From an uncultured Lachnospiraceae bacterium (GTDB taxonomy: Bacteria > Bacillota > Clostridia > Lachnospirales > Lachnospiraceae), in contig CAJTNT010000033.1 in NCBI GenBank assembly GCA_910577785.1, positions 1-41,427 on the forward strand: 41,427 nucleotides of DNA, read 5' to 3'. The notes under the pieces are model-generated. The model made no database searches. It saw only the letters and a list, made by a program, of their open reading frames with translations, and was not told the DNA's origin. This document shows positions 8,233-15,673 of the stretch, in pieces. Both the position numbers and the translations under genes were made by a program. Position 1 is the stretch's first letter. The number at the start of each line of letters is the position of its first letter.

Positions 8233-8261
8233 TTGACATTGATTTCTGTGAATGATAAAAT
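8233..8261 (+). promoter_or_regulatory. Promoter of the secreted amidase gene (cassette copy 1)
   Basis: TTGACA (8233-8238), 17-base spacer, TAAAAT (8256-8261). Same architecture as the promoters at 11280 and 12654. Confidence 0.8.
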
Positions 8262-8264
8262 ACA

Positions 8265-8273
8265 TTCAAAGAA
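8265..8273 (+). promoter_or_regulatory. Predicted XRE operator
   Basis: TTCAAAGAA directly after the -10 box. The same element lies at the same place in the two other cassettes, which supports control by the XRE repressor at 10852-11202. Confidence 0.5.
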
Positions 8274-8329
8274 AATATTAAGACAGGAAGACAGATGCAA
8301 CAAAATTTACAAGAATAGGAGGAGAAATT

Positions 8330-10648
8330 ATGTGGAAAAAAAAGGTTATTAGTTTGTTAATGAGTGTAATCTTAGTGATTGGCTGTGTATTTGCATCTGA
8401 GTTAGATGTGAAGGCAATCACAAGGAGTGAGGTTACGTCCCAGTTAAACAGCCTCATTGGGCAATATAATGGGAAAACTGCCAATTCTAACCAGATGTAT
8501 ATGGGCAAGCAGTGCAAGGGATTTGCGAACTGGGTGTTTCTAAAGATCTTCGGCGTATACATAGGGCCGTATCCGGAATCAGCCAATTATAAAATTACAA
8601 ATCCAAATGCACAGACGATTGGCATTCTAGAGCCGGGGCAATTGAACCTGAACTCGGCAAGGGAATTGCTGAAGAAAGGCGTTCCGGGAGACTATATCCA
8701 GGTTCAGAGGAGTACGGCAAGAGGCCGGGGACCCCACTCAATGATATTGGCAGGGGTAAATGACAATGGGATAGAGGTCTTCGACTGCAATTCTGATGGC
8801 AGGAATACGATTAAGAAATATGGGATCAGCTGGTCAAGCTTTGATACGGCAAACCGTGCGATGTCGTTGTATCGGGCGCATGGATATGACCCTACGCCTA
8901 ATACCAATCCTCCTACAAATCCCCAGATATGGAAAAATCAGTACTGGTATGACCTGAAAGATAGAATTGAGGTCACGGCACATGCCGATGGTGCGAGCAG
9001 TTACTGGATGTCAATGTTTAAAGATGGGAATAAAATTATTTCTCAAGGCGTGGAAGGCGGGAAGTTCACCCTTGATGCCAGTGCTTATGGAGAAGGAAAA
9101 TACCAGGTCTATTTCTCATGTACAAATAGCGCGGGAACCGTAGATACGCAATGGATCGATTTTGATGTTGTGGGGTCGGCAGGGTACAGCAATGTATCTG
9201 TTTCTAATTGGTGGTACGACTTAAAGGATACGGTCAGCATCCATGTAGATACCATTATTGCGAAAGGCCAGAGGATAGAAATTGACAGGGTGACGCCAGA
9301 TAATAAATTTATTGAACGGGTAATCCAAGAAAATTGTGATTCGACATTTAATATTGAGGCTTCACGTTTGGGGAAGGGGAATTATGCGGCTTACTTTTAC
9401 GTGTATAATGGCTCAGGGGGCATTTATACGGATACAGTATTTTTCGAGATTGTAGACATACCGAAGCCAGACGCTGTTGTCTCTGCTTCAAAATCAAGCT
9501 ATTCCTTACAGGATGAGGTTGAGATATCTGTATTAGTGTATTGTTCAAAGACCCAGTGGATTGGCATCGATCGAAATGGAGTTGAGCGGGTGGTAACAGA
9601 CAGTGCGGATAACGCGAAGTACAGGATAAAGGCATCTACGCTAGGAAGGGGAAAGTATTCTGCCTATTTTACAGTGGCAAACAACTCAGGGCAATACGAT
9701 ACCTCCAGGGTGGCATTTGCAATAGACAATGAACTGACAAATCCGCAGATTTCCATTGGGAAGAAGAAATATAAGGCAGAGGAAGATATAGAGATTAAAG
9801 CTTCAGCAGATGGTGGGGTAGAAAAATATACAGCTAAGATATACAATAGCAAGGGGAAAGAAATCTTGTCACAGGATTTTACAGGGCATGATTTTTCTGT
9901 AAATGCTTCGAAGCTAGGGAAAGGAACGTTTACGGTTAAGGTGATATGCAGTAATTATGCCTTCCAGAAGGAGACAAAAAGCCTGGCGTTTGAGATTATG
10001 TGCGATCATGCGTATGTATCCAGAGTTACAAAAAAGCCTGCCTGCAAGAAAGAAGGGGTTAAAACGTATCAATGCTCTGTATGCGGAAATCAGTACACGG
10101 AGAGCATCGAAGCATTAGGGCATACCTATGTTCAGGCAGGAGTGCAGGAAGCGGCATGCACGTCAGAAGGGTTCCGTTTGTTCAAGTGTATGAGGTGTGA
10201 AGATTCTTACAAGGAGAAAATTGCAGCAGCAGGCCATGCGTATGAGAATAAGGTGATCCCTCCGAGCTATACAGAGAAGGGGTATACCCTGCACAGCTGC
10301 AAAAAGTGTGGCGACAGTTATAAGGATCAATTTACCAATCCGCTGGAACAGCCTGTGAAAAGGCCGAAGGCAACGGTAATCAAGTCATTGAAAAAATATA
10401 AGAAAGCGCTTACCGTTAGCTGGAAGAAAGTAAAAGATGCGCAGGGGTACCAGATCCAATATGCAACATCCAATACTTTCAAGAAAGCAAAAAGTGTTAC
10501 AGTAAAGGGCGCTCAGATAACCTCAAGGAAAATAATTGGCCTCAAGGCAAAGAAGAGATACTATGTGAGAGTGCGGGCATATGCAGGGAATGGCAGCGAC
10601 AGGAAATATTCAAAGTGGTCAAAGGTAAAGAGCCAGAAGACAAAATAG
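8330..10648 (+). CDS. Secreted CHAP/NlpC-like cysteine amidase with Ig-like, Cys-rich and FN3 modules
   Basis: Signal peptide at residues 1-29 (hydrophobic core ISLLMSVILVIGCVF). The N-terminal domain has a papain-like pattern: Cys62 in QCKGFANWV, His136 in GPHSMILAGV and the Asp152/Asn154 region in FDCNSDG, typical of peptidoglycan amidases/endopeptidases. Four Ig-like repeats of about 90 residues follow (about 185-555; each has a YDLKD- or YSLQD-like strand and a GKY(Q/A/S)(V/A)YF strand). Residues 557-673 hold CxxC modules (CSVCG, CMRCE, CKKCG) with GHTY/GHAY spacers, common in Lachnospiraceae secreted proteins. The final 85 residues look like FN3 (ALTVSWKKVKDAQGYQIQY). Start chosen by AGGAGGAGAAATT before ATG. 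Likely extracellular cell-wall enzyme; it may open the wall for the secretion system downstream (inference). Confidence 0.8.
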   Translation: MWKKKVISLLMSVILVIGCVFASELDVKAITRSEVTSQLNSLIGQYNGKTANSNQMYMGKQCKGFANWVFLKIFGVYIGPYPESANYKITNPNAQTIGILEPGQLNLNSARELLKKGVPGDYIQVQRSTARGRGPHSMILAGVNDNGIEVFDCNSDGRNTIKKYGISWSSFDTANRAMSLYRAHGYDPTPNTNPPTNPQIWKNQYWYDLKDRIEVTAHADGASSYWMSMFKDGNKIISQGVEGGKFTLDASAYGEGKYQVYFSCTNSAGTVDTQWIDFDVVGSAGYSNVSVSNWWYDLKDTVSIHVDTIIAKGQRIEIDRVTPDNKFIERVIQENCDSTFNIEASRLGKGNYAAYFYVYNGSGGIYTDTVFFEIVDIPKPDAVVSASKSSYSLQDEVEISVLVYCSKTQWIGIDRNGVERVVTDSADNAKYRIKASTLGRGKYSAYFTVANNSGQYDTSRVAFAIDNELTNPQISIGKKKYKAEEDIEIKASADGGVEKYTAKIYNSKGKEILSQDFTGHDFSVNASKLGKGTFTVKVICSNYAFQKETKSLAFEIMCDHAYVSRVTKKPACKKEGVKTYQCSVCGNQYTESIEALGHTYVQAGVQEAACTSEGFRLFKCMRCEDSYKEKIAAAGHAYENKVIPPSYTEKGYTLHSCKKCGDSYKDQFTNPLEQPVKRPKATVIKSLKKYKKALTVSWKKVKDAQGYQIQYATSNTFKKAKSVTVKGAQITSRKIIGLKAKKRYYVRVRAYAGNGSDRKYSKWSKVKSQKTK

Positions 10649-10721
10649 ATATGCTGCGCAGCTGCCTGCCATATTGGGGGCAGGGATTGGACAGAGCTTC
10701 TGTCATTAAGATTGGGTATAC

Positions 10722-10753
10722 AAAAAACCATTCGAGAAATCGAATGGTTTTTT
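10722..10753. terminator. Bidirectional terminator, cassette copy 2
   Basis: CCATTCGA (10728-10735), GAAA loop, TCGAATGG (10740-10747), A6 before and T6 after. It serves the amidase gene and could also stop antisense transcripts from the XRE gene. Confidence 0.9.
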
Positions 10754-10851
10754 GTTGGGAAAATACGGATTGCTGCGACTATATAAAGGAAGGAAAGTAA
10801 AAGTAAGCAGTAAGGGTAAGATTTATGAGAAAAGGAGAGTGGTAAGGAATG

Positions 10852-11202
10852 TCAAGGTTTGTTCTTGTCTATTTTTTCGGCCAGTGAATTAATTAAATTT
10901 TTAATGAGTTCGCGGTCGCTGTCATTTAACAGGCTGTATTGTTTTGCTAGCTGCCTGGCTTCATCGCTGATTGCTAATCCATGGGTTACATCTTCAAATA
11001 TGGGTTCCGTACCGTGGGTGAGCCAGTCGGGATTCACATTGTATTCCCGGCAGATGTCGCGGATGGTGCGGTCGGTAATATTCCGTGTCCCTTTTTCCAT
11101 ATTCGTGATGGCGCCGCCGGACATATTAATCTTGGTTCCAAAGGCACGGGTGGTCAGATTAAGATGCTTTCTTAGAAACCTTAGTCTTTCATGGATATCC
11201 AT
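10852..11202 (-). CDS. XRE-family helix-turn-helix repressor, 116 aa
   Basis: DNA-binding regulator of the phage CI / Xre type. The HTH fills residues 3-60: IHERLRFLRKHLNLTTRAFG, then INMSGGAITNMEKGTR, then ITDRTIRDICREYNVNPDWL. The C-terminal helix (LAKQYSLLNDSDRELIKNLI) probably dimerises. Start taken at the internal ATG preceded by GAAGAGGTGACAAA; the frame upstream is open but has no suitable site. It is divergent from the small gene at 11382 and probably represses that promoter and itself. A second copy at 12482-12580 is broken, so this is the only intact regulator for three similar promoters. Confidence 0.9.
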   Translation of the reverse strand: MDIHERLRFLRKHLNLTTRAFGTKINMSGGAITNMEKGTRNITDRTIRDICREYNVNPDWLTHGTEPIFEDVTHGLAISDEARQLAKQYSLLNDSDRELIKNLINSLAEKIDKNKP

Positions 11203-11227
11203 TTTGTCACCTCTTCTTTCAAGAATA

Positions 11228-11256
11228 ATGTTAACACATTTTGGGAGAGGTGTAAA
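11228..11256 (-). promoter_or_regulatory. Promoter of the XRE gene
   Basis: Read on the minus strand: TTTACA (11256-11251), 17 bases, TAACAT (11233-11228). A TTTCAAGAA element at about 11217-11225, one base shorter than the operators, lies just downstream and suggests autoregulation. Confidence 0.6.
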
Positions 11257-11279
11257 CATAAAAAATAGCCAAGTACAGA

Positions 11280-11308
11280 TTGACAAGGACACGAAAGGGT
11301 GATAGAAT
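11280..11308 (+). promoter_or_regulatory. Promoter of small gene 1 (cassette copy 2)
   Basis: TTGACA (11280-11285), 17-base spacer, TAGAAT (11303-11308). Confidence 0.8.
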
Positions 11309-11310
11309 AA

Positions 11311-11342
11311 TTTCAAAGAATGATAAAATGATTTCAAAGAAA
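11311..11342 (+). promoter_or_regulatory. Twin XRE operators
   Basis: TTTCAAAGAA at 11311-11320 and TTTCAAAGAAA at 11332-11342, 21 bases apart (two helical turns), directly after the -10 box. Each has imperfect two-fold symmetry (TTTC...GAAA), fitting dimeric repressors on one DNA face. Confidence 0.6.
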
Positions 11343-11381
11343 TGTTAATTTGTTATTTCAAAAGAAAAAGGAGAGAGACAC

Positions 11382-11555
11382 ATGAATGAAAAAAATATAG
11401 AAGATGTAAAGGATACAGCGCTTAAATTAGATAAAATTCGTTCATATTGTCCAGAACAGTTTTATTACATAAAAGGTTGTATTCATTCCCTTTTGGACAG
11501 AAAAGAGTCAGGCCATCAAAACGTAGTTTTTGGAGAAAAGGGAAAGGAAGGATAA
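11382..11555 (+). CDS. Small hypothetical protein, paralog 1 (57 aa)
   Basis: Starts MNEKNIEDVKDTALKLDKI with AAGGAGAGAGACAC ahead of the ATG. It contains FYYIKGCIHSLLDRKE, shared with the gene at 12738 (FYYIKGCIHCLLHREE). Family unknown. It is soluble and helix-rich by eye. Its place directly behind an XRE-controlled promoter, with a membrane protein frame after it, fits phage-like or toxin-antitoxin-like small genes, but nothing shows a toxin. Conservation between two diverged copies is good evidence that the frame is real. Confidence 0.7.
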   Translation: MNEKNIEDVKDTALKLDKIRSYCPEQFYYIKGCIHSLLDRKESGHQNVVFGEKGKEG

Positions 11556-11556
11556 A

Positions 11557-11734
11557 ATGAAAAAATCTAGATGATATGTGGCTGGCAAGAGTAAGTGGAA
11601 GTATCCTATTGCTTTTATCAATGGTGTTACCATTTGCAAATGAAGTAATGGAAATAATCTTTTTAGTTCTGTTTTTATGCGTTTCGGTTGACATTGTCCT
11701 GTGCTACTTTTACAGGTACTATGCTTGGAAATAG
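11557..11734 (+). pseudogene. Small two-helix membrane protein with apparent frameshift near its start
   Basis: The ATG at 11557 has an ideal AAGGAAGGATAAA site but hits a stop after five codons (ATG AAA AAA TCT AGA TGA). Removing one A from the six-A run joins it to an open frame starting ...NLDDMWLARVSG and ending at 11734. That frame encodes two hydrophobic helices (SILLLLSMVLPF and IIFLVLFLCVSVDIVLCYF) and a Tyr-rich tail. Either the gene is broken, translation begins at ATG 11576 without a good ribosome site, or slippage on the A-run restores the frame. It follows small gene 1 closely and was probably co-expressed with it. Confidence 0.5.
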
Positions 11735-11818
11735 ATATGGAGCAGGCGGAAAAGCTAGAAATGAGCGCATAGATTTCTGGTTTATCTAATACAAATTGAA
11801 AAAAAGGAGGAAAAAAGT

Positions 11819-12145
11819 ATGTATATTCAAGTAGGAGGGCCGGATTGGGGAAGGATTATACCTTTATTTTTTGCAGCTATGATAGGCCTGTGTATTGTAC
11901 TGGTTGTAGTATATTTTTGGTTAAAAATGAAAGATAATTCAAAACCGTTGATGAGCAAGAAAGTTAAAATTCTGGAGAAACCTATTCAGCAGGCTAATGT
12001 AGAATGGTATGTAGTAGAATGTGAAAATGGGGAAAGGTTAAAATTAAGGAGTTTTCAGGCGAACCATATTATAATCGCAGTTGGAGATATTGGGATTGTT
12101 GAATATAGAGGAAAGACAATCCAATCATTTCGGCGGCAGGGTTAA
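11819..12145 (+). CDS. Hypothetical single-pass membrane protein, 108 aa
   Basis: ATG 11819 follows AAAAAGGAGGAAAAAAGT, a very strong site. One membrane helix at about residues 13-35 (IIPLFFAAMIGLCIVLVVVYFW), then a cytosolic basic stretch and a beta-rich tail (KVKILEKPIQQANVEWYVVE, ERLKLRSF, GDIGIVEYRGKTIQSF) that reads like a small OB/SH3-like barrel, as in NfeD-type or DUF-type membrane proteins. I do not recognise the family firmly. It is probably the last gene of the unit started at 11280. Confidence 0.65.
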   Translation: MYIQVGGPDWGRIIPLFFAAMIGLCIVLVVVYFWLKMKDNSKPLMSKKVKILEKPIQQANVEWYVVECENGERLKLRSFQANHIIIAVGDIGIVEYRGKTIQSFRRQG

Positions 12146-12481
12146 TGTAAAGAGAACCATATACATTGAGGGTTTGTGATAAAACATAAAGTTTAAGTTA
12201 TGTAAAAGCTCCCTAGGACTGTACAGGGAATGCCAATCAAGATAGTTTTATCTTGTCTTGAAAAGCAGAATGAAATAAGATGGGTGATATCTTGATGAAG
12301 AAGGTTTGGCATGTATTTTTGGCCATATAGATGATGTTCATTATATATAAAACCATTCGAGAAATCGAATGGTTTTTTGTTGGTGGGAAAATACGGATTG
12401 CTGCGGCTGTGTATTAAGGAAAGTAATTGGAATGGATAAGATTTATAAGAAAAGGAGAGGAATAAGAAAGGTTTGCTTTGG
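12146..12481. other. Intergenic region with terminator and start of cassette copy 3
   Basis: No gene seen. It includes the terminator at 12349-12378 and about 100 bases related to 10754-10860 (shared ATACGGATTGCTGCG, TAAGATTTAT and AAAAGGAGAG). The minus-strand frame across it follows from low complexity and is not a gene. Confidence 0.6.
12349..12378. terminator. Bidirectional terminator, cassette copy 3
   Basis: CCATTCGA (12353-12360), GAAA loop, TCGAATGG (12365-12372), T6 after. Same hairpin as at 8031 and 10728. Confidence 0.9.
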
Positions 12482-12580
12482 TTAATTTTTTCGACCTGAC
12501 ATATTAATCTTGGCTCCAAAGGCACGGGTGGTTAGATTAAGATGTTTTCTTAGAAATCTTAGTCTATCATGGATATCCAT
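12482..12580 (-). pseudogene. Internally deleted XRE repressor gene (cassette copy 3)
   Basis: Begins with MDIHDRLRFLRKHLNLTTRA and continues FGAKINMSG, nearly identical to the first 30 residues of the intact regulator at 10852-11202. It then jumps straight to sequence matching that gene's last bases (GGTCGAAAAAATT against GGCCGAAAAAATA) and stops. About 240 bases, including the recognition helix and dimerisation region, are missing. The ribosome site (GGAGGTGAAAAA) is kept, so a 32-residue peptide could still be made. Confidence 0.85.
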
Positions 12581-12653
12581 TTTTTCACCTCCATGAAAGT
12601 AATATATTATACCTTGATTTCAAAGTAAACAAAAAAGAACAACTAAATTACAA

Positions 12654-12682
12654 TTGACAGCTGTGCAAAAAGGTGATAGAAT
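12654..12682 (+). promoter_or_regulatory. Promoter of small gene 2 (cassette copy 3), possible T7SS promoter
   Basis: TTGACA (12654-12659), 17-base spacer, TAGAAT (12677-12682). No terminator is visible between this promoter and the secretion genes from 13145, so it may read into them. Confidence 0.75.
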
Positions 12683-12685
12683 TGT

Positions 12686-12717
12686 TTTCAAAGAATAGAT
12701 TATAACAATTCAAAGAA
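12686..12717 (+). promoter_or_regulatory. Twin XRE operators, copy 3
   Basis: TTTCAAAGAA at 12686-12695 and TTCAAAGAA at 12709-12717, 22 bases apart. A third half-like TTTCAAAG lies at 12618-12625 near the minus-strand promoter of the broken XRE gene. Confidence 0.55.
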
Positions 12718-12737
12718 AACAAAAAGGAGAGAGACAG

Positions 12738-12896
12738 ATGAATGAACAGAAGATAGAAGATGTAAAGGGTACAGCATTAAAACTAGATAAAATTCGCACA
12801 TATAGTCCCAATGAATTTTATTATATTAAAGGTTGTATTCATTGTCTTTTGCATAGAGAAGAAGTGGGCTTTCTGATGACTACAAAGGCTGTTTAG
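12738..12896 (+). CDS. Small hypothetical protein, paralog 2 (52 aa)
   Basis: MNEQKIEDVKGTALKLDKI start and FYYIKGCIHCLLHREE core, clearly paralogous to 11382-11555; the C-termini differ. AAAAAGGAGAGAGACAG precedes the ATG, as in copy 1. Function unknown. It is the first gene after the cassette promoter and lies just upstream of the secretion run. Confidence 0.7.
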   Translation: MNEQKIEDVKGTALKLDKIRTYSPNEFYYIKGCIHCLLHREEVGFLMTTKAV

Positions 12897-13144
12897 CCAG
12901 AAAAAGCTTCCCAAGTAGATAGCCTGACATTGTAAATGATAGGAGATTATTATATTCTGTGCGATTTAAAAATACATAACAATTTTAACAGTGATTGTTG
13001 TCCCGGCAATGGAAATGTTTCATCTGTAAATTGCAGGATAATGATAGATTTTGGTAAGCAGTGGAATCATAGTATTTTAAGGTTTAGGGAACAAAAAACA
13101 AGGTAGGGGTTGGCGCTGCCTATAGGATTGTGGAAGGAGAAAAA
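12897..13144 (+). other. Leader region before the secretion genes
   Basis: No intact gene. Around 12979-13028 one frame reads ILTVIVVPAMEMFHL, faintly like the membrane protein at 11576, so this may be an eroded second copy. A candidate internal promoter is CTGACA (12924-12929), 18 bases, TATTAT (12948-12953). No terminator is evident. Confidence 0.35.
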
Positions 13145-14872
13145 ATGAAACAAGAGACAAAAAAGGGAGAAGTAATAAGATTAGGAGAAATAATAAGACT
13201 AAAGGCAATTATTATACTGTTGGCACTGTTGTTGGTATCTTTGTGTTCATCCATGAATGTGCATGCAGAAACATCCAAGGAAGTTACGGAGGCACGGAAT
13301 GGAGTGCTTCGCGTGGATTTGCTCTATGTAGATAAAGATAATAATGAGTACCTTCTGGGGAGTGGAAGCGGCTTTCTGATTAACAATGATACGATTATTA
13401 CCTGCGCACATGTGGTAAACCTTGCCCAGGAGGATGTAGAGGCAGCAGCGGAAGCAATTGGCGGAGATTTTGCCAAGAAGTATAAAGACAGGTTAAAAAT
13501 CCGTGTCGTTGTAATGCGTGATATGTATGTGTATGCAACGGTTAAGAACCAAAGCGAACAGACAGATTTTGCAATTTTAAGTTTAAGCGATTCGATTCAT
13601 GACCGTTCGCCATTGGCGCTGAATATAAAAGACGAGGTAGAATCTACGACACAGGTGTATGCGCTTGGGTTTCCGGCAGCATTGCAACCTTTTCAAAACG
13701 TAAATAGCTATACATATGATGATGTAAGCGTGACAGACGGGAAAGTGACAAAGCTTTCTACAGTTAATAATGTAGATATGATCCAGCATAGCGCTGTATT
13801 AAGCCAGGGGAATTCTGGCGGGCCACTGGTGACAGACGATGGTTACGTGGTTGGGGTAAATAATGCCAGTGTGGATAACTCTTATTATTATGCGATTACT
13901 ATTAAGCAGGTTGTTAGTGCATTGGATGCGCTTGGCATAGAATATACGACGGGGGAAGGCGTATCTTCCGGGGCTGGAGAAGATGAGAAAAATGGGGAGG
14001 AAGTCCCGGGCGATACAGATATAGATACAAATATGGAACCAACAGGTGATGGGGAAAACCCAATAGATATGCCAATCGATCCAGAACCTGTGGAAACGGC
14101 AGATAAGGCAGCTTTAAATACTGCAATTGGTGTGGCAAAACAATTAGATAAGAGTTCCTATACCGAAGAATCTGTGGCTGACCTCAATGCAGTTATTACG
14201 GAAGCAGAAGCGTTAAATGCAAATGCGGAAGCAGGGCAAGCAGAGGTGGACGCCATGACGGCAAGGGTTGAGACAGCAACAAATTCCCTGGTAGAGAAGA
14301 GTTCCGGTTTGGATATGAAGCTTATAATCATTATTGCCGTTGTTGTGGTTGCTGTTATTCTTATCATTATCCTATTAGTTGCGATGCCGCGCGGGAAAAA
14401 GAGAAAATCACGGCCTGTAGGTGATGGCAGGGAAATGGCGCAACAAGGAGCCGCTTCATCCAGGAGCGGAAGCTATTCACAGCAATCTACAGTTCCTATA
14501 CAGAATATGGGCGGCGGAGAAACGACTGTACTGAACCAGGGTACAGGAGAAACAACGATATTGAACGGTGGAGGCCATGGGATGGCAACATTAATCCGTG
14601 TTAAGACAGGAGAGAGTATCTCTATTAACCGTCAGCAGTTTACAATTGGGAAAGAGAAAAATAAGGTAGATTACTGTATCTCTGGGGACAGTACAATCAG
14701 CCGCAGCCATGCAAGGATTTCTGCAGCTGGGGGCGGATATACGGTTTCTGATCTGAATTCTACAAACGGAACATTTGTAAATGGAGTGAAAGTTGAGCCA
14801 GGGCGTTCTGCGGCTTTGAAAAACGGTGATAAGCTTGTCCTCTCGGAGGAAGAATTTGAATTTAGGATGTAA
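13145..14872 (+). CDS. Membrane trypsin-like serine protease with cytosolic FHA domain
   Basis: Residues about 18-38 form a signal or anchor helix (AIIILLALLLVSLCSSM). The protease domain at about 50-260 has the triad His89 (ITCAHVV), Asp141 (TDFAIL) and Ser224 (QGNSGGPL), so it should sit outside the membrane. A helical FIVAR-like stretch (about 318-385, e.g. EAEALNANAEAG) leads to a second membrane helix at about 392-415 (LIIIIAVVVVAVILIIILLV). The cytosolic tail ends in an FHA domain (about 478-575) with SRSH at 519-522 and STNGTFVNG, the phosphothreonine-binding signature. Start ATG 13145 follows GGAAGGAGAAAA. The gene heads a co-directional run with phosphatase and kinases, so the FHA domain probably reads their product. 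In place it resembles the mycosin protease of mycobacterial T7SS (analogy, not homology). Confidence 0.88.
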   Translation: MKQETKKGEVIRLGEIIRLKAIIILLALLLVSLCSSMNVHAETSKEVTEARNGVLRVDLLYVDKDNNEYLLGSGSGFLINNDTIITCAHVVNLAQEDVEAAAEAIGGDFAKKYKDRLKIRVVVMRDMYVYATVKNQSEQTDFAILSLSDSIHDRSPLALNIKDEVESTTQVYALGFPAALQPFQNVNSYTYDDVSVTDGKVTKLSTVNNVDMIQHSAVLSQGNSGGPLVTDDGYVVGVNNASVDNSYYYAITIKQVVSALDALGIEYTTGEGVSSGAGEDEKNGEEVPGDTDIDTNMEPTGDGENPIDMPIDPEPVETADKAALNTAIGVAKQLDKSSYTEESVADLNAVITEAEALNANAEAGQAEVDAMTARVETATNSLVEKSSGLDMKLIIIIAVVVVAVILIIILLVAMPRGKKRKSRPVGDGREMAQQGAASSRSGSYSQQSTVPIQNMGGGETTVLNQGTGETTILNGGGHGMATLIRVKTGESISINRQQFTIGKEKNKVDYCISGDSTISRSHARISAAGGGYTVSDLNSTNGTFVNGVKVEPGRSAALKNGDKLVLSEEEFEFRM

Positions 14873-14887
14873 ACGGTTGGGAGTGGA

Positions 14888-15661
14888 ATGTTTATGGATT
14901 TTTATGCGGAAGCATATACAGATGTAGGAATAAAGAAGAAGACAAACCAGGATTCCCTCCTTATCCAGGAGGCAGATACGGAATGCGGGAAAGTAATCCT
15001 TGCGGCAATATGCGACGGGATGGGCGGGCTTTCGAAAGGCGAGGTAGCAAGTGCAAGTCTGCTCAAAGCATATGCAGACTGGTTCCGAAATAGATTCCCT
15101 GCGCTAATAAGGCAGGGGATCGGGGAGCAGTCGCTTAGGCAGGACTTGGAAGATGTTGCAGCGAAGAAGAGCAGACAGATTATGGAATATGGAAGAAAAA
15201 CAGGAGTTAGCTTGGGGACTACGCTTGTCTTGCTGCTGATTGCAGAGAACCGTTATCATATTGTGAATGTTGGGGATTCGAGGGTTTATCAAATTTGGGA
15301 CCGGATGATACAGCTGACAAAGGATCAGACTTATGTCCAGAGAGAGATTGATATGGGGCGGATGACGCCAGAACAGGCCAAAACGGATCCGCAGAGAAAT
15401 GTCCTGCTGCAATGCGTGGGGGCAGGGGACTATCTAGAGCCTGATTTTTACAGCGGGGAAGTAAGGACGGGAGAAAATTATATGCTGTGTTCCGATGGCT
15501 TTCGGCATATCATAACAGAGCAGGAATTGTATCAGTATCTGAATCCGCATATTGCAGATACCCCACAGAAGATGCAGGAGAATATGAGATATCTGACAGA
15601 ATTGAACAAACGCCGCAAGGAGCAGGATAATATTTCCGTTATTTTGATCCATACACGGTAA
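14888..15661 (+). CDS. PP2C-family Ser/Thr phosphatase
   Basis: Cytosolic 257-aa phosphatase (PPM/PP2C, Stp/PrpC type). Metal-binding motifs are all present: QD at 21-22, CDGMGG with Asp43, GDSRVY at 129-134, SDGF with Asp203 and QDNISVI with Asp247. It should remove phosphate from Ser/Thr residues set by the two kinases in this run. It lies 15 bases after the FHA protease and 12 bases before the first kinase, a phosphatase-kinase pairing usual in Firmicutes. ATG 14888 or 14894 could be the start. Confidence 0.95.
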   Translation: MFMDFYAEAYTDVGIKKKTNQDSLLIQEADTECGKVILAAICDGMGGLSKGEVASASLLKAYADWFRNRFPALIRQGIGEQSLRQDLEDVAAKKSRQIMEYGRKTGVSLGTTLVLLLIAENRYHIVNVGDSRVYQIWDRMIQLTKDQTYVQREIDMGRMTPEQAKTDPQRNVLLQCVGAGDYLEPDFYSGEVRTGENYMLCSDGFRHIITEQELYQYLNPHIADTPQKMQENMRYLTELNKRRKEQDNISVILIHTR

Positions 15662-15673
15662 AGGGGGAAAAAT

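Larger units (their letters stand above)
8057..8329 (+). other. Intergenic region with remnant of the regulatory cassette (copy 1)
   Basis: After the terminator, the segment up to about 8145 is clearly related to 10754-10840 and 12379-12475 (shared GGATTGCTGCG, then GATTTATGAGA-like and AAGGAGR stretches). The XRE gene found in copy 2 is missing here. The promoter and operator of the cassette remain at 8233-8273. A 14-codon frame (8143-8187) with a good AAGGAGG site is open but probably not a gene. Confidence 0.6.
10722..11555. repeat. Regulatory cassette copy 2 (complete)
   Basis: Order: terminator, spacer, convergent XRE gene, divergent promoters with operators, small gene. This is the fullest of three related copies (others 8024-8273 and 12349-12896). 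Confidence 0.75.

Noticed and set aside
12193..12525. 110-codon minus-strand frame
   Set aside because: Runs through the terminator and cassette spacer and has no family features. The real minus-strand remnant here is the XRE fragment at 12482-12580 in another frame.
11382..12896. XRE gene plus small genes as a toxin-antitoxin system
   Set aside because: The arrangement is divergent, with no toxin-like domain in the small proteins. A repressor-controlled promoter explains it better.
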